The position numbers were made by a program, and so were the translations under genes. The notes under the pieces were generated by a model. It was not told where the DNA came from. It searched no databases and was given only the letters and a program-made list of their open reading frames with translations. Shown one piece after another: positions 9,153-17,440 of a stretch of 64,000 nt of DNA. This DNA comes from Paenibacillaceae bacterium (lineage in GTDB: Bacteria; Bacillota; Bacilli; Paenibacillales; Paenibacillaceae), in NCBI GenBank assembly GCA_004134985.1, contig REGQ01000001.1:310001-374000 (forward strand), given 5' to 3'. The stretch's first letter is position 1, and every line of letters begins with the position of its first letter.

Positions 9153-10284
9153 CCGCTAACCCTCCTTCTTTGTTCCAAATCAACCCGTTCAGAATGCTGT
9201 CTACAGCACCGCGGTATAGCGGCGAGGACAGGAGCTGCCCGGCATGAGCTGCCCGGCTCCATTGCGGAATACGCGGCAGCTTGCCATGAGCGGGGATACC
9301 ATCGGCGGTGCCAGCGTTCCCGCCCGGCGACTGGGCTTGTCCAATTTGCAGATACCGGATTTTCCCCTCCTGCTGCTTGTAAGCTTCGCCCCACTTGCGC
9401 TTGCCGTACCTTTGCGCCAACATCGTCTTGCAGCGGGCTGTTACCTCATCCTCCCATAACCAGAACAACCACGTGCACCGCTCAAGTATTCTTACAAAAG
9501 CCTCATCCATCGTGCTGTCCAGATCAATGACGATCAGTTCATAGTCACCGCTCGCACAAATCGTATCGAGCAGTCCATCGACTAGCTGAGGTGTCAGGCC
9601 GCGGCGTTCATCGGGCTGTGTCGCTGGTTCGAAGTAATCGGCCATTAAGGCAGCATGCCGCCTGCGCAGCTCCCTGAAGCGGGCAAGCGGCTGCGGGAAC
9701 TCCGACTGCAGCTCGTACAGTATATGGGACAAATCCTCTGTCTCACCCTCGCTGCCTGAGCCCAGATGGAGACCCGCAGCATTCCATGTCTCCAAATTCA
9801 GATAGAAGCATCTCTTGTTGGCGGCAGCGGACTGACGGATCATATTCATGGCCAGCGTTGATTTTCCAATACCGCCAATTGCGGAATAACTCGCAACAAT
9901 CGTCGGTTGGCCAACATCCCCCCTTTCGGCAGCATTGCCCCTGCCGGCATCGTAATACAGCTTGTTCATACCATGCAGCAATTGCGGCAGCGGCTGGTAC
10001 TGCAGCAGTTGAAGCCGCTGGTCAGCCAAATCATCCAATCGCTGCGCAAGCTCCACAGTCAAGACATGAGCCGGAATGACATCGGCTACGTCCTGAAGAA
10101 AATTAGCCGGAGCAACAAGCAGATCAACCGGATAGCCATTTCGCAAATATTGCTTCAGCGCCGGCGGGTGGGTAAAGGCGGTAACATGCCAGTTCTCAGC
10201 TCCGGGCGCATCCCGCATATATGCTGCCAATCTGCGTACATACTCCTGTTCGGGGGCCGAGATCACGAAGTGATGCATCCTCAT
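9073..10284 (-). CDS. TadZ/CpaE-like MinD-family ATPase
   Basis: First gene of the Tad operon, 403 residues from the ATG at 10284 (ribosome site GAGGG upstream). The N-terminal part (about residues 1-110) looks like a degenerate receiver domain, as in CpaE/TadZ. It is followed by a P-loop ATPase domain with SAIGGIGKSTLAMN near residue 135 and LIVIDLDSTMDE as Walker B. In MinD/ParA proteins the loop begins with a signature lysine (KGG). Here that position is isoleucine, so ATP-dependent dimerisation may be altered. The last 27 codons overlap the start of cpaF in another frame. TadZ proteins localise the pilus machine to a cell site. Confidence 0.82.
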   Translation of the reverse strand: MRMHHFVISAPEQEYVRRLAAYMRDAPGAENWHVTAFTHPPALKQYLRNGYPVDLLVAPANFLQDVADVIPAHVLTVELAQRLDDLADQRLQLLQYQPLPQLLHGMNKLYYDAGRGNAAERGDVGQPTIVASYSAIGGIGKSTLAMNMIRQSAAANKRCFYLNLETWNAAGLHLGSGSEGETEDLSHILYELQSEFPQPLARFRELRRRHAALMADYFEPATQPDERRGLTPQLVDGLLDTICASGDYELIVIDLDSTMDEAFVRILERCTWLFWLWEDEVTARCKTMLAQRYGKRKWGEAYKQQEGKIRYLQIGQAQSPGGNAGTADGIPAHGKLPRIPQWSRAAHAGQLLSSPLYRGAVDSILNGLIWNKEGGLAGGNGGGSRPVASTRTRPNRPERFRLG

Positions 10285-10311
10285 ATACGTTTCCCTCTTT
10301 CTTTTGCACGC

Positions 10312-10360
10312 AAAAAAGCACCGTAAATTGCATAGTGAACTACGCAAATTTACGGTGCTT
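10312..10360 (-). terminator. Rho-independent terminator after ndk
   Basis: A near-perfect inverted repeat (AAGCACCGTAAATT paired with AATTTACGGTGCTT) is followed on the minus strand by a run of T residues. It lies between ndk and the Tad operon. It should end the ndk transcript and isolate the pilus operon, which must then have its own promoter close to the hairpin. Confidence 0.85.
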
Positions 10361-10434
10361 CCGCATGAATTGTATTGGGTTATTTTGGATTCACTCTATC
10401 ATACTTGCATCCATTCGTCAACTTACTTTGCTTG

Positions 10435-10836
10435 TTATTTTCCGAAGAACAAGCCGATTTCTCTTGCCGCGCTATCCAGCGAATCCGAACCATGAACGAC
10501 ATTGCTTGATACAATAAGCCCGTAATCGCCGCGAATGGTTCCCGGCGCAGACTCAGAAGGGTTCGTCGCTCCAATTAATGCCCGTGCATTTTTGACGGCC
10601 TCATGGCCTTCCCATACCATGGCAAACACAGGTCCTGAAGTGATGAATTTGACGAGATTTTCAAAAAACGGGCGTCCATCATGTTCAGCATAATGCTGCT
10701 CGGCCAGTTCCCGGGAAATCGTCAGCAGCTTCGCATCAACAAGACGGAATCCTTTTCTCTCAAACCTTGCAACAATTTCTCCAATGATTGAACGCGCTAC
10801 ACCATCAGGCTTGACCATTACAAATGTTTTTTCCAT
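10435..10836 (-). CDS. ndk: Nucleoside diphosphate kinase
   Basis: Transfers the gamma phosphate of ATP to other NDPs through a phosphohistidine. Family motifs are intact: [14 protein letters not shown] near the N-terminus, the ligand-binding GTIRGDYG, and [12 protein letters not shown] with the catalytic histidine near residue 114. The product is 133 residues, about 15 shorter at the C-terminus than Bacillus Ndk, ending right after [11 protein letters not shown]. The missing tail is outside the active site. The GGAGG-type ribosome site precedes the ATG at 10836. The gene is followed by a clear terminator. Confidence 0.95.
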   Translation of the reverse strand: MEKTFVMVKPDGVARSIIGEIVARFERKGFRLVDAKLLTISRELAEQHYAEHDGRPFFENLVKFITSGPVFAMVWEGHEAVKNARALIGATNPSESAPGTIRGDYGLIVSSNVVHGSDSLDSAAREIGLFFGK

Positions 10837-10854
10837 GCCAGATATCCTCCCAAA

Positions 10855-11829
10855 TTATAGATACGAATTGCGCAGGAGCGCTTTATTCGGCAAATAGTGC
10901 AGAGATCTTATATAGCGAATCGTTCGTGTCTTTGCCCGCATCACAACGGAGTGGGTTTCCGCGCGCTGGTCAGCGAGATAGCGGACCCCGCCGAGAAATT
11001 CTCCTGGTGTAATGCCGGTTGCTGTAAAAATAACATCTCCCGTTCCCACCATATCATCCATAGTCAGCACACGGCGCGGATCGACAATGCCCATTTCCAC
11101 ACAACGGTCAAACTGAGATTGGTTCTCCGGCATAAGACGTCCCTGGATTTCGCCGCCAAGGCATTTCAGCGCCGCAGCGGCAAGCACGCCTTCCGGCGCT
11201 CCGCCAGACCCGACATACAGGTCAATTCCCGTCTCTGGGAATGCGGGCGCCATTGCTCCCGCGACATCGCCATTGGATAGGAATTTGATCCGCACGCCCG
11301 CTTTGCGCACCTCGGATACCATCTCGCTGTGCCGCTCCCGATCAAGCAGTATTACCGTCAAATCAGACAATGACTTGCCGAGCGCCAGCGCCGCTTTCTC
11401 TACTGTCGTGCGCACAGGATCATGCAAGCTCAGCTTGCCCGCAAGCGCGGGACCGACTGCGAGCTTCTCCATGTACATATCCGGCGCATGCAGCAGTTGC
11501 CCCTTTGGTGCGACTGCAAGCACAGACAGCGCATTATTCAGTCCTTTGGCGACAAGCTCCGTGCCTTCGAGCGGATCGACAGCAACATCGACCTCGGGTC
11601 CTTGCGCATTGCCCAACTGTTCCCCGATATAGAGCATGGGAGCCTCATCCATTTCGCCTTCCCCTATGACGACGACACCCTGGATGCTGACAGAATCGAA
11701 CATATGGCGCATCGCTTCCGTTGCAGCCCCGTCCGCTCCGTCCTTTTCTCCCCTGCCAAGCCATGGCGAAGCCGCCAAAGCGGCCAGTTCTGTCACCCGA
11801 ACAAGCTCTAACGCCAGTTCACGCTCCAT
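10855..11829 (-). CDS. glpX: Class II fructose-1,6-bisphosphatase
   Basis: Gluconeogenic phosphatase converting fructose 1,6-bisphosphate to fructose 6-phosphate; 324 residues. Metal and substrate motifs of the GlpX family are present: GEGEMDEAPMLYIGE, DPLEGT and IVDPRRVLTMDDMVGTGDVIF. The ATG at 11829 has GGAGGA 7 bases upstream; the longer frame to 11928 runs into the end of ppsR and is not used. Neighbours ppsR and ccpN also concern the glycolysis/gluconeogenesis switch, so the block 10855-13344 may be a functional cluster. CcpN control of this gene is a guess. Confidence 0.93.
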   Translation of the reverse strand: MERELALELVRVTELAALAASPWLGRGEKDGADGAATEAMRHMFDSVSIQGVVVIGEGEMDEAPMLYIGEQLGNAQGPEVDVAVDPLEGTELVAKGLNNALSVLAVAPKGQLLHAPDMYMEKLAVGPALAGKLSLHDPVRTTVEKAALALGKSLSDLTVILLDRERHSEMVSEVRKAGVRIKFLSNGDVAGAMAPAFPETGIDLYVGSGGAPEGVLAAAALKCLGGEIQGRLMPENQSQFDRCVEMGIVDPRRVLTMDDMVGTGDVIFTATGITPGEFLGGVRYLADQRAETHSVVMRAKTRTIRYIRSLHYLPNKALLRNSYL

Positions 11830-11863
11830 GACAGTTCCTCCTCTACCGTTATTTCTCTCGCCC

Positions 11864-12673
11864 TCAAGCCTCGCCCAGCCATCCCATAATAATGCCTGCC
11901 GTCTCTTCGATTGCACGATCAGTGACATCGATGGTACGGCAATTCTGTGATTTCATCACCTCGGCAGCATAGGTCAGCTCTTCCCTGACTCTGTCCATTG
12001 ACGCATAACGTGAAGCAGGCGGCAGCCCCATTGCTTTGAGGCGCTCCGTTCTAATCTTCATCAATTTGCCTGGCTGCATCGTCAGACCGACGATAATACG
12101 TCCTGGCTGATAGCTGAGCTCCTCAGGCGGTTTCACCTCTGGCATCAGCGGGAAATTGGCGACCTTAATCCCCTTATGGGCCAAAAAGATGCTAAGCGGA
12201 GTCTTGGATGTACGGGATACGCCGATCAGCACGACCTGTGCCTGGAGCAAGCCTCGCGCATCTTTGCCATCATCGAACGCCACCGCAAATTCAATCGCTT
12301 CAATTCTGCGGTAATAATCCTCATCCATCGTATGAAGCAGGCCGGGCTGCCGTTTGGGAAGACCGTTGAAGTTATCGATAAACGTCTGCATCATCGGCCC
12401 CATCACATCCACAATGCGCACACTGCTGCGCTGCGCTTCCTCTTTCATCATCTCCCGCAGCTCAGGCTGGACCAGTGTAAAAGCAATGAAGCCGCCGGTT
12501 GCCGAAGCCTCCCTGACAATCGCCACAATTTCTTCCTCACTGCGAATGTGTCCGTAACGCTTCAGCCTTACTTCTTCCCCGGAGGAAAACTGCCTCAGTG
12601 TCGCCCTGGCTACCGCCTCAGCCGTTTCGCCAACTGCGTCTGAACAAACATAAATGATTTTTGGCTGATTCAT
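11864..12673 (-). CDS. ppsR: Pyruvate, water dikinase / PPDK regulatory protein (DUF299)
   Basis: Bifunctional ADP/Pi-dependent kinase-phosphorylase that controls PEP-forming dikinases by threonine phosphorylation. The 269 residues start IIYVCSDAVGETAEAVARA. The P-loop-like GVSRTSKTPLSIFLAHKG is near residue 152, which is diagnostic. In Bacillus this gene (yqfL) directly follows ccpN (yqzB), and the same order occurs here with a 14-base gap, implying one transcript. The dikinase targets are not in the window. Confidence 0.93.
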   Translation of the reverse strand: MNQPKIIYVCSDAVGETAEAVARATLRQFSSGEEVRLKRYGHIRSEEEIVAIVREASATGGFIAFTLVQPELREMMKEEAQRSSVRIVDVMGPMMQTFIDNFNGLPKRQPGLLHTMDEDYYRRIEAIEFAVAFDDGKDARGLLQAQVVLIGVSRTSKTPLSIFLAHKGIKVANFPLMPEVKPPEELSYQPGRIIVGLTMQPGKLMKIRTERLKAMGLPPASRYASMDRVREELTYAAEVMKSQNCRTIDVTDRAIEETAGIIMGWLGEA

Positions 12674-12687
12674 GCCAATTGCTCCCC

Positions 12688-13344
12688 CTATTCCGAGCCT
12701 GTAACCAAATCCTTGAGAAGATGAACGACATTCGTCTTGGTGACTGAACCGACCGCTTCCGGCCCCTGGCCGTCCTCGCCTTCAACGATGACAGGCAGAC
12801 AGTCAACCTGATTAATGATCATCTTTCGCACGGCTTCAGTTACCGGATCGTCCGGCATAACAGTCACAATGTTCGGAAACCTCGTCATGACCATGCTTAC
12901 AGGGATTGCGCCTGAATTCGGATTGCCTAGAGTAACCTTCAGCAGGTCCTTTGGCGTAACAATTCCGGCAAACCGTTTATGCTCATTCAGTACCAGCAAA
13001 GTGTCGGCATTTTCCATAAACAGGGTAACGACAGCATCATGTACCGAAAGCGTGTCCCCAATATTTACAGGCACGCCCTGCACCTGACGCACCTTCAATG
13101 TTTTGAAGGTTTGGAGTGCAGCATTATCCTGACGGTAGGCCTTTCCGAGAAAATAGCCGACTTTCGGCTTCGCGTCAAGCAGGCCCAACATGACGAGCAA
13201 GGACAGATCCGAGCGAAGCGTCGGCCGACTTACACCGAGTTGTTCCGCAAGCTGCTCGCCGGTTATCGGCGCATTCTGCTTGACCAGATTCATAATGTCC
13301 AACTGACGCGCAGAAAGGTCGATAAAGCGCCCCTCCTTCAGCAT
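12688..13344 (-). CDS. ccpN: CcpN-like transcriptional repressor with CBS domains
   Basis: Regulator of gluconeogenic genes (gapB, pckA in Bacillus). The 218 residues comprise an N-terminal winged helix-turn-helix (about residues 8-60, ITGEQLAEQLGVSRPTLRSDLSLL) and two CBS domains (about 80-140 and 150-215), which sense nucleotides. Synteny with ppsR directly downstream supports the name. The promoter region is AT-rich; TTGTAC-N17-TACATT on the minus strand near 13370-13410 is a weak candidate. Confidence 0.9.
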   Translation of the reverse strand: MLKEGRFIDLSARQLDIMNLVKQNAPITGEQLAEQLGVSRPTLRSDLSLLVMLGLLDAKPKVGYFLGKAYRQDNAALQTFKTLKVRQVQGVPVNIGDTLSVHDAVVTLFMENADTLLVLNEHKRFAGIVTPKDLLKVTLGNPNSGAIPVSMVMTRFPNIVTVMPDDPVTEAVRKMIINQVDCLPVIVEGEDGQGPEAVGSVTKTNVVHLLKDLVTGSE

Positions 13345-13432
13345 TATTATGTAACTTTATTCGTTAATTCGTAAGATTAATGTATCATATATATATTTAA
13401 TGTACAACGTTTAAACAAAAAATGATGAATTA

Positions 13433-13524
13433 GCCGCATTTTTGATCTGCCCTCTGCGAATGGTTAGCTTGTTCGTCCAAAAACGACGATGCTGTTATCC
13501 ATTGCCGGGTATCAAAAATGCGGC
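13433..13524 (-). repeat. Long-loop inverted repeat between pepF and ccpN
   Basis: A perfect 14-bp inverted repeat (GCCGCATTTTTGAT with ATCAAAAATGCGGC) encloses a 64-base loop. It begins 11 bases after the M3 peptidase stop. On the minus strand the second arm is followed by an AT-rich tract ending in TTTTTTG. It may act as a terminator for the peptidase gene, but the loop is much longer than usual, so a small structured RNA or a repeat element is also possible. Confidence 0.6.
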
Positions 13525-13535
13525 TTGTTAGAACG

Positions 13536-15332
13536 CTATTGCTCTGTTAAGGAGATAAACTGGCGGATATCCGCTGTTGCGCGGCTGACCGCCTCCTTCC
13601 AAAAGGTTTCTTCATCCAAACGTACGCCCATATGGCGCTCGGCCAATTGCTCAACCGTCATCCGCCCTGTATCGCGGAGCAGGCCGACATATCGCTTGGC
13701 AAACGAAGGCCCTTCTGTTATCGCCCGGTCATATACCCCGCTGCTGAACAGGTACCCAAACGTATAGGGGAAGTTGTAGAAGGGTACATCCGTCAAGTAA
13801 AAATGCAGCTTCGATGCCCAGAACAGCGGATGCTTGCGGCCCAGCGCTCCACAGAAGGCTTCTTCCTGCGCCTTCTCCATCATACTGTTCAATTCCTGTA
13901 CCGAAACGAGTCCCTGCCGCCTTTGCTCGTAGAAAGCTGTTTCAAAACGAAACCGTGCATGGATATTCATAAAAAAAGCGACGGAGCGGCCGATTTTATC
14001 TTCCAGCAGCGCCAGCTTTTCTTCCGGGTTCGCTGCCATTTGCAGCGCCGAGTCGGCCACAATCATCTCTGCGAAGGTCGAAGCCGTCTCCGCAACATTC
14101 ATCGCGTATTCCTGGGACAAGGGGGGCATATCATCCATCACATGCTGGTGGTATGCATGGCCAAGCTCATGCGCCAATGTCGCGATATTCGAGGCCGTTC
14201 CCGAATACGTCATGAAAATCCGGGTCTGGCGGCTTTTTGGGAAAGCAGTACAGAATCCGCCTGGACGTTTGCCTGGGCGATCCTCCGCTTCAATCCATCC
14301 CTCGCGAAAGGCTTTCTCTGAAAACTCGGCCAGCTTCGGGTCAAAAGCTCTGAATCGGTCAATGATAAAGGCGGCTGCATCGTCAAAGCTTATGGTCTTG
14401 GCTGCACTTCCCACAGGCGCTTCGACATCATGCCAGTCAAGCTGCTTCAAGCCGAACAATTCGGCTTTCCGTTTCATATAAGCGACCAGTTCCGGCTTCC
14501 CTTCCTCAATAGCTGACCACATTGCATCCAATGTAGCCTGACTCATCCGGTTCATCTGAAGCGGTTCCTTCAATACAGAAGACCATCCTCTTCGTTTATA
14601 CAGATTCAGCCGAAAGCCCCCGATCCGGTTAAGCGCCTCGGCGCACAGTTCAGCCTGCCCTCCCCATCCGCGCTCCCATTCATCAAAGGCAGACGCGCGA
14701 ACCTTGCGTTCACCATCCGAAAGCCGGTTGTGCATCTGGCCCGCGGACAGCACTTGTTCTTTCCCCTGTTGATCCGTAATGGTAAATTGTGCGTTGGAAA
14801 CGATCATATTGTACAGCTCTCCCCAGGCATGGTAGCCGTCAACAGCAAGATCGCTGGCGAGCGCCTCCTGCTCGGGGGGAAGTTTGTCTTGGGCCAGTTC
14901 ACGGCGCTCATTAATGTTAAAAGCGATCGCTGACATCTCTGGCGTGTTCAGCCACGCCTCGTAATCTGCTCCCTGCATCGTCCGCAGCACGCCGTCATAG
15001 CGTGTGAGCACACCCGTAAACGATGCGTTCAGCATCTTGACCCGATTGTTCATCACGGCCGCTTTCGAGTCCTTTACATCCTGGGCAAGCAGACAGGAGA
15101 CGAAGGATTCCGCTTGACGGAGACGAAGCAGAATCGATTGCATCGCTTCCGTCCATTCGGTTACCCTGGCAGTCAAACCCTCGGCTGCATTATCCTCGCT
15201 ATCTTTCAGATCACTGCCCAGATTCACCGTGTCCTGCTCCAGTTGTGCCAATTCGGCTGCAAAGGAGGCCGACGAGGAACCCCCTTCATAAATCGCATCG
15301 AGATCCCACTTCATATCAAATTTATTACCCAT
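13536..15332 (-). CDS. M3 family oligoendopeptidase (PepF type)
   Basis: Cytosolic zinc metallopeptidase cleaving short peptides, 598 residues. The zinc motif HELGHAYHQH (HExxH, near residue 388) and the downstream glutamate region ETASTFAEMIVADSAL fit the PepF clade of family M3. The Asn-rich N-terminal start MGNKFDMKWDLDAIYEGG is typical. The ATG at 15332 follows GGAGCG. It is transcribed alone; upstream lies a divergent promoter region shared with the small plus-strand genes. Peptide specificity cannot be read from the sequence. Confidence 0.93.
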   Translation of the reverse strand: MGNKFDMKWDLDAIYEGGSSSASFAAELAQLEQDTVNLGSDLKDSEDNAAEGLTARVTEWTEAMQSILLRLRQAESFVSCLLAQDVKDSKAAVMNNRVKMLNASFTGVLTRYDGVLRTMQGADYEAWLNTPEMSAIAFNINERRELAQDKLPPEQEALASDLAVDGYHAWGELYNMIVSNAQFTITDQQGKEQVLSAGQMHNRLSDGERKVRASAFDEWERGWGGQAELCAEALNRIGGFRLNLYKRRGWSSVLKEPLQMNRMSQATLDAMWSAIEEGKPELVAYMKRKAELFGLKQLDWHDVEAPVGSAAKTISFDDAAAFIIDRFRAFDPKLAEFSEKAFREGWIEAEDRPGKRPGGFCTAFPKSRQTRIFMTYSGTASNIATLAHELGHAYHQHVMDDMPPLSQEYAMNVAETASTFAEMIVADSALQMAANPEEKLALLEDKIGRSVAFFMNIHARFRFETAFYEQRRQGLVSVQELNSMMEKAQEEAFCGALGRKHPLFWASKLHFYLTDVPFYNFPYTFGYLFSSGVYDRAITEGPSFAKRYVGLLRDTGRMTVEQLAERHMGVRLDEETFWKEAVSRATADIRQFISLTEQ

Positions 15333-15468
15333 TCTGAGCGCTCCTTTATCGTTTCATAACTGTTTTGAAGAAGAAGGCATTTGCGCAAATCCGCCGGGGA
15401 GTGTATAACTTATTTATAGTACCCAGCCTCTTGGCATAAGGTATGAATGGTTTTACAAGGAGGAAACA

Positions 15469-15648
15469 ATGATGTCCAAACCACTGCAAATCTCAGCTGA
15501 CACAGCTGTCAAGCTCGCCGCCCAATTGAATGTGCCTATAGAACATTTAATGCATATGCCGCGGCATATTTTACTGCAAAAGCTTGCCGAGTTGGCGAAT
15601 ACGGAACCGGAATCTGGCTCTGACAAGCCGAAGGACACAGACAGATGA
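15469..15648 (+). CDS. Small YycC-like protein
   Basis: A 59-residue product from ATG at 15469, preceded by AAGGAGG at good spacing. The core (LQISADTAVKLAAQLNVP followed by EHLMHMPRHILLQKLAEL) resembles the short YycC family of Bacillus, of unknown function; the name is from memory of that family. The tail is acidic and variable. A second ATG follows at once at 15472. The stop overlaps the next gene (ATGA), so the two are co-translated. No signal or membrane segment is present. Confidence 0.7.
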   Translation: MMSKPLQISADTAVKLAAQLNVPIEHLMHMPRHILLQKLAELANTEPESGSDKPKDTDR

Positions 15649-15881
15649 TTCCATTTGAAAAAAGCTGGCCTTATGACAAAGTAATGAATGATATTTATGT
15701 ATCGAGCTGCCCGTTCTGCCATGCCGACAATGTGCTCATTCCCTTGCGTCCGCAGGAGCTCGCAGACGTCCGCACAGGCAAGAAGAAACTGCTCGTGTTT
15801 CCTTGTTGTCATCAGAAATTGACAGTCATTGATGCAGACGCCGACTACCTGTTGACCGATACAGTCCTTCGCAAGCTTTAA
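15645..15881 (+). CDS. Hypothetical protein with cysteine pairs
   Basis: A 78-residue cytosolic protein whose ATG overlaps the stop of the YycC-like gene. It contains CPFC (about residues 22-25) and CCH (about 54-56), a spacing that could bind a metal as a zinc ribbon. The rest is a mix of charged and hydrophobic residues with no recognised domain. Its close coupling to the preceding gene suggests a shared role. Function is unknown. Confidence 0.65.
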   Translation: MIPFEKSWPYDKVMNDIYVSSCPFCHADNVLIPLRPQELADVRTGKKKLLVFPCCHQKLTVIDADADYLLTDTVLRKL

Positions 15882-15882
15882 T

Positions 15883-16587
15883 CTATAGCGGCTTCTCCAT
15901 CTCGTCAGGAAGCGCCAACTGCTTGGACAGCATGTCCTCACGTAGCACCTGCCACTGTTCACGGGAAGCGCGAATCATCGCGCCGTCGGTTATTTTCTTA
16001 TCATGAATTACGCGACTGAACCACTTTACAGCAGCATAAGGCTCGTCCACGCGACGGTACAACTCGCCAATGAGATACATCAGACGCGCACTGTTCATTG
16101 GCGAGCCTTCCTGCTCATAAACCCGAATGTAGGATTGCAGTGCAAACGTCAAAAATCGCTTCTCCTGCTCCTGGTTGTTCTGGTATCTGTAAAGCCATGC
16201 AATGTGATGCAGCAAACTTGCGGTTATTCTCTCCTGTTCATTAATCGTCTGAGCGCACAGCAGCGCCAGCTTGTAACTGGCCAGCGCCTGCTCCCAGGTG
16301 CGTTCGCCTCCGTAATCGCGAGAGATCCAGTTGCTCCCCGTCTTGGCCAGGTAGCTGCTCCGCTGATTCTCGTTCAAATTTGCCGTGGAGTTTTCGGTTG
16401 ATGAAAATCCGCAGCGCGGACAAACGCGAACGACATAATATTCAGGATTGCATTCTTCTTTGTAATAACCGCAAAAATCACTGTCCGTTCTCAACGCTCT
16501 TTTGAAGCTGTAGCGGACACGGGATGTATTGAACTCATTATCGCAGCATGCGCACTGCACTTTCGTTTGAAACAACGGCTCAAGCAC
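15883..16587 (-). CDS. DUF2225 domain protein
   Basis: Cytosolic protein of about 234 residues from GTG at 16587, chosen because GAGGAGG lies 6 bases upstream. It starts one base after the truncated hemoglobin stop. The N-terminal half has two CxxC-type pairs (CACC and CPRCGF), a probable zinc site. The C-terminal half is helical with TPR-like repeats (ASLLHHIAWLYRYQNNQEQE and SARLMYLIGELYRRVDE). This is the DUF2225 arrangement common in Firmicutes. The function is not established; the coupling to the hemoglobin gene hints at redox or oxygen-related physiology. Confidence 0.85.
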   Translation of the reverse strand: MLEPLFQTKVQCACCDNEFNTSRVRYSFKRALRTDSDFCGYYKEECNPEYYVVRVCPRCGFSSTENSTANLNENQRSSYLAKTGSNWISRDYGGERTWEQALASYKLALLCAQTINEQERITASLLHHIAWLYRYQNNQEQEKRFLTFALQSYIRVYEQEGSPMNSARLMYLIGELYRRVDEPYAAVKWFSRVIHDKKITDGAMIRASREQWQVLREDMLSKQLALPDEMEKPL

Positions 16588-16588
16588 A

Positions 16589-16984
16589 TTATGCCTCCTC
16601 ATTCTCGGTGTTAATAAAGTGATAGGCTGGGCCGGACAACCTCGTAATAATCAGCTCCTGAAGCTCTTCATCCATTTGCAATTGCTGCAGAGCACGCCTC
16701 ATGCATCCCAGCCATGCATCCGCCTTGTTCTTATCGATCGGAAACGGCATATGGCGGGCCCGCATCATCGGATGGCCTTTTTCATTCGAATACAGCGGCG
16801 GACCGCCAAAAAACTGTGTCAAAAACAAATATTGGCTTTCAATTACCGGTCGGATATCCTGTGGAAACAATGGCGAGATAAGCGGATCTTCCTGAACAAT
16901 CGGGTAGAAAGCTTCCACAATCGCACGTACGCCAGGCCCGCCGCCAACAATTTCATATAATGTGGTATGGGAATGTGCTGTCAT
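16589..16984 (-). CDS. Group II truncated hemoglobin (YjbI/trHbO type)
   Basis: Heme protein of 131 residues binding O2 or NO. It has the 2-on-2 globin core with the Tyr at B10 (AFYPIV), the QYLFLTQFFGGPPLYS region, and the proximal histidine in RARHMPFPI. The conserved Trp of group II is in ADAWLGCM. Bacillus YjbI is the closest named relative I can recall. It is translationally coupled to the DUF2225 gene. Confidence 0.92.
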   Translation of the reverse strand: MTAHSHTTLYEIVGGGPGVRAIVEAFYPIVQEDPLISPLFPQDIRPVIESQYLFLTQFFGGPPLYSNEKGHPMMRARHMPFPIDKNKADAWLGCMRRALQQLQMDEELQELIITRLSGPAYHFINTENEEA

Positions 16985-17107
16985 TGCAAGTCTCCTGTAT
17001 TTAATTATTTGCTTTCATCATTGCCTCTCCTCTCGTATTATATCATAAGCAGCCGATTTGAAGGCGGCAGCGATTGCTCAAGTTTAGTTCAAGTCTTTCT
17101 TACTAAG

Positions 17108-17164
17108 AAAACACCGTTTCGTATGAAGCGCTGATTCAAGCGCCATATACGAAACGGTGTTTTC
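17108..17164. terminator. Bidirectional terminator hairpin
   Basis: An inverted repeat AAAACACCGTTTCGTAT / ATACGAAACGGTGTTTT surrounds a 20-base centre that itself contains GCGCTGATTCAAGCGC. It has A/T flanks on both sides. It ends the small minus-strand reading frame at 17163-17267 and lies upstream of the truncated hemoglobin operon. Confidence 0.8.
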
Positions 17165-17267
17165 AATAGTAGCTGCTCCTGTCCTGCTCCCCTGACTCGG
17201 CCAAGGATTGTTGAATGACAAATACAAACAGACACACCAGTACTCCGGATAAGATAACGATGGTCAT
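17163..17267 (-). CDS. Putative 34-residue membrane peptide
   Basis: Short open frame MTIVILSGVLVCLFVFVIQQ followed by 14 polar residues ending SSYY. It has one predicted membrane helix with a short C-terminal tail. GGAG lies close to the ATG and a terminator follows directly at the stop, which together suggest a real small gene. The upstream 100 bases contain TATTAT-like boxes and a catabolite-responsive-element-like palindrome. No family is recognised. It may be non-coding. Confidence 0.4.
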   Translation of the reverse strand: MTIVILSGVLVCLFVFVIQQSLAESGEQDRSSYY

Positions 17268-17329
17268 CACTCCACAACTTAAAGGTCTTACAGCTATAAT
17301 AGCATATTTTTTTAGAAAAATCAGTTTTT

Positions 17330-17343
17330 TGCAAACGTTTTCT
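17330..17343. promoter_or_regulatory. Catabolite-responsive-element-like palindrome
   Basis: TGCAAACGTTTTCT resembles the CcpA operator TGWAANCGNTNWCA, with the central CG and the flanking AAA/TTT intact and the last base differing. It lies between the divergent small membrane peptide gene and ylbJ, just before a plus-strand TATAAT at 17360-17365. Match by eye only. Confidence 0.35.
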
Positions 17344-17440
17344 CGAATTATTCAAATTGTATAATCTTTCTCTGGAAGGGATGTTTGTCCGCTCCTTCTC
17401 ATATACCTTAGTAGTGCAAAACTTATGAGGAGGCTTCCGC

